Positions 17,960 through 27,293 are shown, counted from the stretch's first letter. The stretch: 64,000 nucleotides of DNA from JBCBSP01 sp039819095 (GCA_039819095.1 JBCBSP010000002.1:372001-436000), one strand, 5' to 3'. Notes: generated by a model not told the origin, from the letters alone. Translations and numbers: made by a program.

Positions 17960-18489
17960 CGCCCTTGCCCCTGAACTTCGCGCGTGATCGCTGCGATGGC
18001 AGTCATCATGTGCTTCTCCACGGTACTCTCAGCCAAGCCGATCGTTTCCGCGATCTCTCTGTATTTCAGACCGTCAAGACGGTGCAGAAGGAAAATCCTT
18101 CGGGTCTTCGCAGGCAGCCGGTGCAGCGCCGCTTCGACCTGTTTCAAGGCTTCACGCGCCAGAAGCTGGGATTCCGGCGAAGGCGTCTGATCGCCATGAT
18201 GGCCGTCATCAAAGGTCTCGTGCGAACTGGCCGAACGCGCCCCAGCCCGACGGGCCCGATCACGCAGCAGATTGGCTGCGATCTGGAAGACATAGGCCTG
18301 ACGGTTTTCCACCGCGCCCACCCCATCAACTCTGGCCAGGCGCGCAAACACCTCCTGAACCAGATCCTCGGCGTCTGACCTTGATCCGGTTCTACGCAGA
18401 AAATACCCGTGCAGCGGACCGGCGAACTCGCTGGCCAGAGCATCGAGCAGCTCCCCGTCGCGGGAACTCGGACGGGTGGGTTCAACCAT
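17956..18489 (-). CDS. fecI: ECF sigma factor, FecI type
   Basis: 177 residues from the ATG at 18489; the frame is open for 19 more codons upstream, so the start is uncertain. Sigma region 2 is seen as D-A-E-D-L-V-Q-E-V-F-A-R-L and region 4 as K-T-R-R-I-F-L-L-H-R-L-D-G-L-K-Y-R-E-I-A, followed by G-L-A-E-S-T-V-E-K-H. It is in the order STN receptor, sigma, anti-sigma, receptor, which is the layout of a TonB-receptor-controlled regulon. Its likely targets are the receptor and catabolic genes immediately downstream. Confidence 0.9.
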   Translation of the reverse strand: MVEPTRPSSRDGELLDALASEFAGPLHGYFLRRTGSRSDAEDLVQEVFARLARVDGVGAVENRQAYVFQIAANLLRDRARRAGARSASSHETFDDGHHGDQTPSPESQLLAREALKQVEAALHRLPAKTRRIFLLHRLDGLKYREIAETIGLAESTVEKHMMTAIAAITREVQGQGR

Positions 18490-18539
18490 GCTCGCCCGCC
18501 ACACTGCAACCCTGATGGCGGAACGGACAAGGACCAGGC

Positions 18540-18552
18540 CGGTCACTGACCG
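18540..18552. promoter_or_regulatory. 13-bp perfect palindrome upstream of the sigma gene
   Basis: CGGTCA-C-TGACCG lies 51 bases upstream of the chosen sigma start, in the 125-bp gap after the STN receptor gene. If the longer sigma reading frame (start near 18546) were used, this would be coding, so it is only a candidate operator or small mRNA hairpin. Confidence 0.25.
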
Positions 18553-18614
18553 CCCTCATAGATGCCACTTGCCCGCTCGCCATCATCATCCCCTGTTTCA
18601 TCGGCGCGCTCAAC

Positions 18615-21600
18615 CTAGAAGGTTGAACGCAGACCGACCGTGAACGCGCGACCTCCGCTGAACTGCAGGTTGGTCGGGTAGAAGAACTCGCCGGAGCTGC
18701 CGTCGCCGCCAAAGCTGCCCGTGCCGAGAATGACCTCTGCATCTTCGGCGCCGTTGAGCAGGTTGTCGACTTCGAAGAAGGCGGTGAACAGGCCGGGGCC
18801 GCGCTCGAAGGTGTAGCTGGCGATGAAGTCCACCGTCTCGAATTCAGGGATGATCGTATTCAGATTGAACTCGTCATACGTACGGACCAACTCCGACTGA
18901 TAGGTATAGAGCAGCCGGCTGGAGAAGCCGCCGCTCTCATAGCTGACGGAGAAATTGCCGGCCCATTCGGCCTGGTTGGCGAGCGGACGTTCGACTTCCA
19001 GAGAGATGATCTCGCCATCCTCGTCGCGCGCTGTGATGTTCGTCGGGAAGCCCGCCTCGGTCCAGGTGATATTCGCCAGAACCTGAACGTCCTCCAAGAA
19101 GGCCGGCCAGGTTTCCGGGAAGAAGTCCAGATTGGTCGCGCCTTCCAGCTCGATTCCGTAAATCTGGCCGCCCTCGCCATTCTCCGGACGGCGCAGCAGA
19201 TACTGCGTGTTCGGCGACAGCGCCAGCGATGGATCGGCCTGAAGCAGCGGCGCCAGGAATTCCAGCACGCGAGCCTCCACATCGGCCGGGGCCGCAATCT
19301 GGGTTACGTTGGTGATGTTGCCTGAGATATCCTTGTAGAAGAACGCACCCTTGATGTAGGCGGGACGATCCCCGAAATAGCGTTCAAGGCCGATCTCAAA
19401 ATTATCATTCGTTTCCGGCTCAAGGCCCGGATTGGCTTCGCGGATCTCCGCAGTCTCGCGTCCTGCACGCTGGTCGATGGCGACCGTGAAGGGACGGTTC
19501 ACCGAAATGAGGGACGGGCTGAAGATGGTCCGGTTATAGGCGAAACGACCGACCCAGTTCTCACCCGGACGATAGGTCGCCACCAGGCTCGGCAGAAATT
19601 TGTCGGTCGTGCCGGAATTATCGAACTGCTCAATCAGGCCCAGACTGGCCAACAGGCTGCGGTCCACAAAAACGCTGTTGGCCTGCCGATAGAGCGGCGC
19701 GGAGATCGCCGTGCCGGTTGCCTCCACACGCTCAAACCGGGCGCCGCTCGTCACGGTCACATCACCAAACTCGATTTCCGCCTGCACATAGCCGGCGAAG
19801 CTCTTTTCATCAGTAAGCGCCGGGGAAATCGCCCCGGAGCTCACCGAAGGATCAACCCGATTATCAAAGAGACGATAACTGTTCGGATCAGCCGCGAAGG
19901 TAGCCTCGACCTGATCGAAGATACTGCGAGCGGACCCGAAACTGAAGAGCGGCGCCGTGACGCCCGGTGCGCCGATAGCGCCGAAGGAGTACGGCGTGAA
20001 GATGTCGCCCGACAGGCTGCTGACAAGCTGCTGATTCGGGAAACGGCGTGAGTAGAAGAAGGCCGTAGGAACATTCTGAGACAGCACGTCATCAGAATTA
20101 TTCCGGGTGGAGTCGTCATACTTCATGCCGAATTTCACACTCTGAAAGACCCCGGCGAAAGCCTCAGAGAAGTCGTACTGGGCGTCGAACTCGGCGGTGA
20201 ACAGCTCGCTCTCATTCTCGCGCTGACGCCGCAAAGCGCTTGAGATGAAATACGTGTCGGGGTCCAGATAGAAGGCGCGGCCCAGATCGGACAGGGCCAG
20301 AACCGGAATACCGTCGCCGACCGTCGTGACGACGCCCTCAACCACACGGTCATTGCCGCCGGAATCCGGGTTTACCGTGATGGAAGCCGGGTCGAAGATA
20401 TTGAAAACGTCGGAGTTTCGGTCGGAGATCGCAGAGATGCTGAACTCATCAACCTCGTTGGTCGTGCTGGAATAACCAACCTTGTAGTCGAGCGTCCACT
20501 GATTGTACGTGGTGTCGCCGCGCACGCTGAACACGTCAGTAGTGATGGTCTCTTCGCGCTCATCCAGCCCCATCGAGGGCTGAAGGCCGCGCACATAGGT
20601 GCGTCGGCGCACTTCACCGCCCAGCTCCGGGATCGGCATGTTTGTCGCCAACGTTGATCCAAGGCCGGTGGATCGTGCGGTTTCACGCGTCTCATCGTTG
20701 ACGATGCGCTGGTACTCAAAACGCAGACGCGTGGAGTCCGATACGTCCCAGGCTGCGAAGACTGAACCGGTCAGATTTTCCACTTCGCGGTCACGCACGA
20801 AATAGTTCGTACCCGTCACTAGGCGCCCGGCCAAGCCATCGCCGAACGGATAGGTGAAGGTGAACGGAACTCGGAACAGGCTTGTGAAACCAACGGGCAG
20901 AACCGGAGCATCAACATCATTATAGCGCATATCGATATTGCGACGGTCGCTGGTGCGATACTGGATGTTGGCGCCGATGCCGAAGCGATCATTCAGCTGG
21001 GTGACCGCAGATGCATTGAGCTGCCACTCATCGCCGAACTCGCTGTCGCCGCTGAACTCGCGCTCAATGCCGAAATTGAAATAGCGGTCGCCGTAATCGA
21101 GCGCGCTGCGTGTTTCGATCTCGATCAGACCGCCATTGGCCGTGCCTTCATTCTCAGGAAGCAGGCTCTTCTGGATGGTGATCTGGCTGATATTGTCGGC
21201 CAGGAAGCCGGTCAGATCCACCGCCCGCTCAATGCCGGTGCCCTGCAACTGCAGGCCGTTGATTTGAATGTTCACCGCCTCCGGCGTGATGCCGCGCACA
21301 GAGACTCTATTGCCTTCACCGGTGTTTGCGTCGCGTTCAAACGAGACGCCGGGGACCCGGCGAAGGGCCTCGGCAACTGACTCGGCGGGGAAAGTCCCGA
21401 GCAGGTCCGCGGAGATCACGGTGCGGTTGTTTTCTGCGGTTCGCTGTTGGTTCAGCGCCTGCAGGAAGCCGCTTCGATTTCCGAAGACGGTGATGGTTTC
21501 ACGCTCGCCGAGATTGACCGAGAAATCCTGATCAACCTCACTCCCCGGCGCCACGCGGATGCGGGCGCTCTGAGAGGGTGCGCCGACATAGTCAGCGCTG

Positions 21601-22148
21601 AGCGTGTATTCGCCAGGCGGAACGGCCGCCATGCGATAGAAGCCGCGCTGGTCGGTAACCGCGCTGATATTCGTGCCTTCAAGGCGAATGATCGCGCCGG
21701 CCAGGCCGGTGCCGGTCAGGGTATCGACCAGACGCCCTTCAACGGAGCCTGGAGCGCCCTCCTGCTGGACCGGAGCCTGGCTGACGGCGCTGGTCTGCGT
21801 AACGGCGGAAGTCTGAACCAGCGCCGCGCCTGGAGAAGACGCGCTGACCGCTTCGGTAACGACAAAGACGTTCGGACGGGACTGGCGGACCGACAGCCCG
21901 CTGCCGGCCAGCATCTGGTTCAGCACCACGCCGGGCGAACCATTGATGGAGGTGCTCGGAGCCGAACGCCCGGCGACGAGCTCGGGGGAAAAGAGGATTT
22001 CCACATTCGCCTCGGTCGCCATGCGATTGAGCGCGGTGGCAAGGTCCTCGGTATCGGGAGCGGCTTGCGCCAGGCTCGCCGCCAGCGAGGCGGAACCCAT
22101 CGCTGAGGCCAGGACGGTAGACGTCAGAAGCAATTTTAATCCGGACAT
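18615..22148 (-). CDS. Signal-transducing TonB-dependent receptor with STN and carboxypeptidase-regulatory-like domains
   Basis: 1177 residues from the ATG at 22148, which has GGGGAA 8 bases upstream and opens a signal peptide; a further 78 codons are open upstream but lack these features. Order of domains: signal peptide (1-30), STN domain (about 33-100, D-L-A-T-A-L-N-R-M-A...), a linker, a CarboxypepD_reg-like beta-sandwich (about 145-225, G-R-L-V-D-T-L-T-G-T-G-L-A-G-A-I), plug (E-A-L-R-R-V-P-G-V-S-F-E-R-D) and barrel ending L-R-S-T-F. The STN domain should contact the FecR-like protein encoded downstream, making this the sensor of the locus. It resembles receptors of polymer- or carbohydrate-using systems. 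Confidence 0.92.
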   Translation of the reverse strand: MSGLKLLLTSTVLASAMGSASLAASLAQAAPDTEDLATALNRMATEANVEILFSPELVAGRSAPSTSINGSPGVVLNQMLAGSGLSVRQSRPNVFVVTEAVSASSPGAALVQTSAVTQTSAVSQAPVQQEGAPGSVEGRLVDTLTGTGLAGAIIRLEGTNISAVTDQRGFYRMAAVPPGEYTLSADYVGAPSQSARIRVAPGSEVDQDFSVNLGERETITVFGNRSGFLQALNQQRTAENNRTVISADLLGTFPAESVAEALRRVPGVSFERDANTGEGNRVSVRGITPEAVNIQINGLQLQGTGIERAVDLTGFLADNISQITIQKSLLPENEGTANGGLIEIETRSALDYGDRYFNFGIEREFSGDSEFGDEWQLNASAVTQLNDRFGIGANIQYRTSDRRNIDMRYNDVDAPVLPVGFTSLFRVPFTFTYPFGDGLAGRLVTGTNYFVRDREVENLTGSVFAAWDVSDSTRLRFEYQRIVNDETRETARSTGLGSTLATNMPIPELGGEVRRRTYVRGLQPSMGLDEREETITTDVFSVRGDTTYNQWTLDYKVGYSSTTNEVDEFSISAISDRNSDVFNIFDPASITVNPDSGGNDRVVEGVVTTVGDGIPVLALSDLGRAFYLDPDTYFISSALRRQRENESELFTAEFDAQYDFSEAFAGVFQSVKFGMKYDDSTRNNSDDVLSQNVPTAFFYSRRFPNQQLVSSLSGDIFTPYSFGAIGAPGVTAPLFSFGSARSIFDQVEATFAADPNSYRLFDNRVDPSVSSGAISPALTDEKSFAGYVQAEIEFGDVTVTSGARFERVEATGTAISAPLYRQANSVFVDRSLLASLGLIEQFDNSGTTDKFLPSLVATYRPGENWVGRFAYNRTIFSPSLISVNRPFTVAIDQRAGRETAEIREANPGLEPETNDNFEIGLERYFGDRPAYIKGAFFYKDISGNITNVTQIAAPADVEARVLEFLAPLLQADPSLALSPNTQYLLRRPENGEGGQIYGIELEGATNLDFFPETWPAFLEDVQVLANITWTEAGFPTNITARDEDGEIISLEVERPLANQAEWAGNFSVSYESGGFSSRLLYTYQSELVRTYDEFNLNTIIPEFETVDFIASYTFERGPGLFTAFFEVDNLLNGAEDAEVILGTGSFGGDGSSGEFFYPTNLQFSGGRAFTVGLRSTF

Positions 22149-22380
22149 TTTATTTCCCCATGAGTTTTCTGTTCGACCGATTAGACGCGGCGCCTTCGAC
22201 TTACCTCCAAAAAAACTGTCACACTCCTTAACCGTTATGATGTGATGTGAGCCGGGCTGCGGGTTCATGACGGGAAATTCATGGAGGTGAGCGGGCTCGC
22301 TCGCGTCTTTAGTGACATGCGTGCGGCGTGAAGCCGCCTTCCTGCGCCGCTGCGGCGCGCTTTCCTCAGGATTCTCAGCC
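22149..22380. promoter_or_regulatory. Divergent promoter region between STN receptor and M16 peptidase
   Basis: A 232-bp gap of lower GC near the receptor side, probably holding promoters for both directions; no clear -35/-10 pair could be assigned. A small hairpin, GCGCCG-CTG-CGGCGC (22344-22358), sits 22 bases before the peptidase start and would be in its leader. Confidence 0.35.
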
Positions 22381-25287
22381 ATGTCGCCTTTGCGTCTTCT
22401 CGCTCTGTCCGTTTCATCCGGTCTGGCCTTTGCCGGCGCCGCCTGCGCAAGTGATGACGCGCCTCACGCTGCAGAGCGGCCCGGCTTCGCGCATGAACAC
22501 AGCGACCTGACTGCCGATCCGCGCATTCAGTACGGCGAGCTGGACAATGGCGTGCGCTATGCGGTGATGGAGAATGACGACCCGACCGGGACGCTCTCCA
22601 TCCGTCTGCGCATTGCAGCCGGTTCGCTGAGTGAAGCAGACGGCGATGAGGGCCTGGCTCACTATCTCGAACATATGGCCTTTAACGGCTCTGAGAACGT
22701 GCCCGAGGGCGAGATGGTGAAAATGCTGGAGCGGCTTGGGCTCGCCTTCGGCGCGGACACCAACGCCCATGTCAGCTTTGATGAAACGGTCTACAAGCTG
22801 AACCTTCCCAACACAGATGATGAGGTCGTCGACGCCGCCTTCATGCTGATGCGCGAGACCGCGTCCAACCTGACGCTGGCGCCGGATTCCATTGAGCGCG
22901 AGCGCGGCGTGATTGTCTCTGAGATGCGCAGCCGGAACACGCTGGGCTTCCGTCAGCAGGTCGCGAACATGGCCTTTTTCGGCGAGGGCAGCAATCTGAC
23001 CGACCGTCTTCCGATCGGCACGATTGAGAGCATTGAGGCGGCGCGCTCCGAACAGTTCCGGGATTTTTACGAAACCCATTATCACCCCGAGCGCGCCTTC
23101 GTTGTGGTCGTGGGCGATATGCCGGCTGACGCCATGGTGGCGCATATCGAAGAGGCCTTCGGCGACTGGCGCATCGACCGGGAACCGGCGGCGATCAGGC
23201 GCTTCGCCGAACCGGCCGAGCTGCGTCCTGACGCGACCGGTCAGTTTGTCGATCCCGATTCGATGTCCAACGTCGCATTCGCGGTCCAGCGCCCGTTTCA
23301 GACGCGCCCCGACACCACCGCAACACGCCTCCGCTCAACACGTTACGCCATCGCGAACCGCATCCTGACACAGCGCTTCATAGAGCTTTCGCAGGAACCG
23401 GGCTCGCCGCTTCAGCGCGGCAGCGCGTCGCGCACCGTCTTGCAGGGCGCGGTTGAGCTGGGCGTCGTCAATGCCGGCGGGGCGCATGAAGACCGGTTCG
23501 CCGTGCTCGCCATCGTCGAACAGGAGGTTCGCCGCGCCCTCGAACACGGCTTCAGCCAGGTTGAGCTTGATCGGGTTCTGGCGAGTGAACGCGCGCGGCT
23601 GGAACGCCGGGCGGAAGCCGCCGACAGCGTTCAGACTCATGCCCGCTTTGGCAGCATGATCGACGCCATTGTCAGCTCTTATGACAACAACCGGGTCCGC
23701 CAGCATCCGGTCGATCAGCTGGACTGGTTCAACGCCCAGCAGGACACCTTCACCCTGCCCGCCATCGAGGCCGCCTTCGCCGAGCTGTGGGCGGGTCACT
23801 CGGACGCGTTGGTCTTCATCAGCACGAATGAAGAGATTGAAGATCTGGAGACGCGCGTCGCCGAAACGCTGGCGCAGAGCCGGGCCACGCCGGTCGAGGC
23901 GCCCGCGGCCGATGAGGCGCAGGTGTTCGCCTATACCGATTTCGGCGCGCCGGGCGAGATCGTCGAGGATGTCGTGCTTGAAGATGTCGGCGTGCGCACG
24001 GTGCGTTTCGCCAATAATGTCCGGCTCAACATCAAGCAGACCGATTACAGCGAAGGTCAGGTCCAGGTTTACGCCCAGGTCGGTGACGGACCTCTGTCTC
24101 TGCCGGTCAAGGATGAGGGGCTTCGCAGGCTGGCGCTGAACCTTCTGTCCCGCGGCGGCTTGGAAGCGCACACATCACTGGAAATCACCGATCTGCACGC
24201 CGGAACCGGCATCGGCACGCGCCTCTTCTTTGATCGCGATACCGACCACATCATGCTCAACGGCTCAGCCTCGGCCGACAGGCTGGAGCCGCTGTTAAAC
24301 CTTCTGACCGCCTACACGGTGGCGCCGGGCGTGCGTGAGGAGGCCGGCGAGCGCTACAAGGACCGGATCAGCGCCTGGTATCCGACCCATGACTCCGGCC
24401 CGATCGGAGTGATCTCGCGGGAGGTTCCCCGTCTCATCCGCTCCGGTGATCCGCGTTACGGGTTCGATGATCTGGACAACTTCATCAATGCCGATCACGA
24501 GACGGCCTCGCGCTGGCTCGTGGATGAACTCACGCGCGGCGCCATCGAGATCGGCGTTGTCGGCGATATTGACCCGGACACGGTGATCACCCAGGTCGCG
24601 CGCACCTTTGGCGCTGTGGAAGAACGCCCTCTGGACCGCGGCGCGTACCCGGACATGACCGCGCTCCAATTCCCGGCGGGCGCAAGCGAGCCGCATGTCT
24701 TCCGCCATTCCGGCGAGGCCAATCAGGCCGTGCTGCGCGTCTACTGGCCAGCGCCGGACGGGGTCGATCCGCAAACGCGTCGTGAGATGCGCGCCCTGCG
24801 TTCACTCCTGCGCGCCCGCATGGTGGAGGAGATCCGCGAACGTTCCGGCGCGGCTTATTCGCCCGGCGCGGGGTATTTCAGCGACGCCGGCTTCCCGGGC
24901 TACGGCTACATCTTCGTCACGCTCGATATCACGCCGGAGACCGCCCCGTCGGTTTTGGCTGATGTCGAGGCGACAACGGCCGCTCTGCAGGCGGGCGATT
25001 TCGACGAGGACGCTTTTCAGCGCGCCATGACGCCCCTGCTGGAAGACCTTGAGACCTCGACCGAGAGCAATGGCTACTGGATGAATGTCATCGCCGACGC
25101 TCAGTCCGCCGGTGACGGGCTTGAAGCTCACCGCACGCGCGAGGCGGGCTACCGCTCCATTACGATCGGCGACCTGCGCGCGCTCGCCGCTGAGGTCTTT
25201 GACAATGAGGCAGCCGTGCGCGTGCTCGTCCTGCCCGAAACCTCCGCCGAGGCAGGCGGCGATGACGGCGCTGAGGAAGCGCGCTGA
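22381..25287 (+). CDS. Exported M16-family (pitrilysin-like) zinc metallopeptidase, two-domain
   Basis: 968 residues from the ATG at 22381 where the signal peptide begins (residues 1-23, cleavage near ACA-SDD). The inverted zinc motif H94-Y-L-E97-H98 lies in G-L-A-H-Y-L-E-H-M-A-F-N-G, and the distal glutamate follows in E-T-A-S-N-L-T-L-A-x-D-S-I-E-R-E-R-G-V-I. A second, non-catalytic M16 half (from about 520) carries the usual R-x-x-x-G-A-A-Y-S-P region. Such periplasmic peptidases degrade oligopeptides. Divergence from the sensor receptor suggests it supplies peptide breakdown to the same lifestyle, but nothing ties it to a defined substrate. Confidence 0.9.
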   Translation: MSPLRLLALSVSSGLAFAGAACASDDAPHAAERPGFAHEHSDLTADPRIQYGELDNGVRYAVMENDDPTGTLSIRLRIAAGSLSEADGDEGLAHYLEHMAFNGSENVPEGEMVKMLERLGLAFGADTNAHVSFDETVYKLNLPNTDDEVVDAAFMLMRETASNLTLAPDSIERERGVIVSEMRSRNTLGFRQQVANMAFFGEGSNLTDRLPIGTIESIEAARSEQFRDFYETHYHPERAFVVVVGDMPADAMVAHIEEAFGDWRIDREPAAIRRFAEPAELRPDATGQFVDPDSMSNVAFAVQRPFQTRPDTTATRLRSTRYAIANRILTQRFIELSQEPGSPLQRGSASRTVLQGAVELGVVNAGGAHEDRFAVLAIVEQEVRRALEHGFSQVELDRVLASERARLERRAEAADSVQTHARFGSMIDAIVSSYDNNRVRQHPVDQLDWFNAQQDTFTLPAIEAAFAELWAGHSDALVFISTNEEIEDLETRVAETLAQSRATPVEAPAADEAQVFAYTDFGAPGEIVEDVVLEDVGVRTVRFANNVRLNIKQTDYSEGQVQVYAQVGDGPLSLPVKDEGLRRLALNLLSRGGLEAHTSLEITDLHAGTGIGTRLFFDRDTDHIMLNGSASADRLEPLLNLLTAYTVAPGVREEAGERYKDRISAWYPTHDSGPIGVISREVPRLIRSGDPRYGFDDLDNFINADHETASRWLVDELTRGAIEIGVVGDIDPDTVITQVARTFGAVEERPLDRGAYPDMTALQFPAGASEPHVFRHSGEANQAVLRVYWPAPDGVDPQTRREMRALRSLLRARMVEEIRERSGAAYSPGAGYFSDAGFPGYGYIFVTLDITPETAPSVLADVEATTAALQAGDFDEDAFQRAMTPLLEDLETSTESNGYWMNVIADAQSAGDGLEAHRTREAGYRSITIGDLRALAAEVFDNEAAVRVLVLPETSAEAGGDDGAEEAR

Positions 25288-25493
25288 CGCTTAACCTCGC
25301 TTCAAACGCGAACCGGCCAGAGGGGTTTGAGACGGACTCCCGACACCCCACTTGCTCGTTCCGGCTCAGTCCCCGCTGCTCCGGAACGCACGAGCGGCGC
25401 CGGCGCGGCGCCCACCCCGCCGCATTCCAGATGCGGTCGCCGCGCCGGTTCTGCCGCTCTCGACAGGGCGTGGAATCAAGCTATCGCAGCGAC

Positions 25494-26087
25494 GTGTCCA
25501 AGCTCTATTTCATCTATAGTGCGATGAACGCCGGAAAATCCGCCATGCTCCTGCAGGCGGCGCATAATTATCGCGAGCGCGGCATGCAGGTCATGCTGTG
25601 GACCTCGGCCAACCATGCCAGCCACCCCACCTCGCCCACCGGGCATATCGAATCGCGGATCGGGCTCAGCGCGCCGGCGCACGTGTTCCGCGAGGACACT
25701 GATCTGCTCGCCGCCATAACCGCCCGCAAGGCCGCCGGCGCGCTGGACGCCGCCTTCTTCGATGAAGCGCAATTCCTGACTTCAGAGCAGGTCTGGCAGC
25801 TGGCCGGGATCGGCGACACGCTCGGTCTTCCGGTGCTGTGCTACGGCTTGCGAACCGATTTTCAGGGCGCGCTGTTTCCCGGCTCCGCGGAGCTGCTGGC
25901 CATCGCCGATGATCTCCGCGAGGCCCGAACCATCTGCCATTGCGGCCGCAAGGCAACGATGAATCTGCGGCGCGATTCCAAAGGCGCCGCCATCACCGAA
26001 GGCGAACAGCTCGGCGTTGAAAAGACCGACTATGTCTCCCTGTGCCGAAAACACTGGCTGGAAGCGATGGGGCGTCGCTTAGCATGA
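25494..26087 (+). CDS. tdk: Thymidine kinase
   Basis: 197 residues if it starts at the GTG at 25494, giving the standard N-terminus (M/V)SKLYFIYSAMNAGKS; an ATG 21 codons upstream would add an atypical tail. The P-loop is S-A-M-N-A-G-K-S, the Walker B-like region is A-F-F-D-E-A-Q-F, and zinc-binding positions are seen in I-C-H-C-G-R-K and L-C-R-K-H. It phosphorylates thymidine to dTMP in pyrimidine salvage. It stands alone, 206 bp after the M16 gene. Confidence 0.93.
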   Translation: MSKLYFIYSAMNAGKSAMLLQAAHNYRERGMQVMLWTSANHASHPTSPTGHIESRIGLSAPAHVFREDTDLLAAITARKAAGALDAAFFDEAQFLTSEQVWQLAGIGDTLGLPVLCYGLRTDFQGALFPGSAELLAIADDLREARTICHCGRKATMNLRRDSKGAAITEGEQLGVEKTDYVSLCRKHWLEAMGRRLA

Positions 26088-26119
26088 TTGCACGATCAGG
26101 TTATGAAGATGGGACGATC

Positions 26120-26842
26120 CTAGGGCTCAGCTTCATTGAGACGCAGCGCCGCCTCACGCTCAGCATGGTCCACGCCTCCCCATTTCCGCCAAATACGCCC
26201 TTTTCGCTCCATCGGCGTTAGAACAATTCGTCCGAGAACCAGAGCGCCATCCATCGATTCCGCATTGTCGACTATCCAATACCCATAAAGCGCATCCTTC
26301 CTTATGAACTTAAGTATGTAGGTATGATCGTGCGGCTTTTCTTTATCCGAAACGCTTTCTGGGGATTCACGGTCTTTGGGGCGGCGCGCACCGCTTGAAC
26401 TCACTTCGAGCCGCATCGTACCTTTGTTATCGCCGCCCTGGATGTACCGGCCGGCGCCAAACTCCTCAAAGTAGATCCTATGGTTCGACGACCGGGGGCT
26501 GTATTTGATGCCTCTACCACGCATGACGACGCTGTTTTTCAAGAACCAGATTTTCACGGGCCCGTAGAGATAGCGTGCGTCACTACGCTGAAAGTCGGCC
26601 TCCCAACCCGGCCCTGCGTCATCAGGAATTCGACCTTCGATGAACTCATTAAGCGCATCGGGATCACGAACACTGACCTCACAATCCCATGAATAACCTG
26701 CATAAATCTCCATGCGATGGCGAAAAAGAATATTGAGGGCCTTCAGCTTGATGAATCGCCAGAGCGGCGTGATCAAGAGCTCCCTTAGCGTGTCGAATAG
26801 GTGGGCGATGCCAAGAAAAATCGTATCAATCAAGAAACCCAT
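26120..26842 (-). CDS. Orphan protein of unknown function, lower GC than neighbours
   Basis: A 240-residue protein that I do not recognise. Residues 1-40 are hydrophobic/amphipathic with basic residues (L-L-I-T-P-L-W-R-F-I-K-L-K), suggesting membrane association. The rest is charged with a probable beta-rich middle (Y-L-Y-G-P-V-K-I-W-F-L-K-N-S-V-V-M-R-G-R-G) and a polar linker about 150-170. Codon use includes more AT-ending codons than neighbouring genes, consistent with recent acquisition. It is between tdk and a structured non-coding element near tRNA-Thr, with no partner gene. Confidence 0.55.
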   Translation of the reverse strand: MGFLIDTIFLGIAHLFDTLRELLITPLWRFIKLKALNILFRHRMEIYAGYSWDCEVSVRDPDALNEFIEGRIPDDAGPGWEADFQRSDARYLYGPVKIWFLKNSVVMRGRGIKYSPRSSNHRIYFEEFGAGRYIQGGDNKGTMRLEVSSSGARRPKDRESPESVSDKEKPHDHTYILKFIRKDALYGYWIVDNAESMDGALVLGRIVLTPMERKGRIWRKWGGVDHAEREAALRLNEAEP

Positions 26843-26925
26843 CGCGCCACCTCCTTCTAGCCGCCATTGTGGATCGTACTGCGGCGCGAGCGCGCCTCAA
26901 ACGAAAACTGGTGGAGCGTCGGACC

Positions 26926-27040
26926 AAGCCGTTTCGGAGCTTAAAACCAAATCTTTCTTGGTTTGCGCGCTTCGGAACCCTGTCTGACATCCGGTTCCAA
27001 ACACCTGAGCAGGTTTGGAAATTTCCGCCCGAAACGGTTT
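26926..27040. repeat. 115-bp element with inverted-repeat ends and two internal hairpins
   Basis: The ends pair as 12 bp with one G-T: AAGCCGTTTCGG (26926-26937) with CCGAAACGGTTT (27029-27040). Inside are AAACCAA/TTGGTTT (26944-26950 and 26958-26964) and TTCCAAA..CCT/AGGTTTGGAA (26995-27006 and 27011-27020, 2-base bulge). The nested stems suggest a folded RNA or a small mobile (MITE-like) remnant. No transposase gene is nearby. Confidence 0.4.
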
Positions 27041-27257
27041 AAGCAGACAGAGCCATTGACCGGGTCGCACCCCGAAAGTCGTCTTGCCCGCGCGACTCAT
27101 GCCGCCCCTGCTATTGCAGTGCGGAGGCCTGAGCCCCGCAAATTTGGCAAGTCTAACGCTCGCGTTGGCCCGCCTCGCGAGGTCTCGTCACGCAGCCGTA
27201 AAGCCCACCTTTTCTGACAAGCTTCAATACTGCCGCAAAGAGGGCTATCGAACCGCC

Positions 27258-27293
27258 CAAATCGCCCTGCCATTAAGGATTCTGGGCGATTTG
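27258..27293 (-). terminator. Inverted repeat downstream of tRNA-Thr
   Basis: CAAATCGCCC (27258-27267) and GGGCGATTTG (27284-27293) form a perfect 10-bp stem with a 16-base loop, 20 bases beyond the tRNA 3' end in its direction of transcription. No T-run follows, so termination is only a candidate role. Confidence 0.35.

Noticed and set aside
13697..18489. Siderophore/iron uptake role for the FecIR unit.
   Set aside because: No siderophore or iron genes nearby; neighbours are peptide/polymer hydrolases and an amino-acid-type transporter. Not excluded for the receptors alone.
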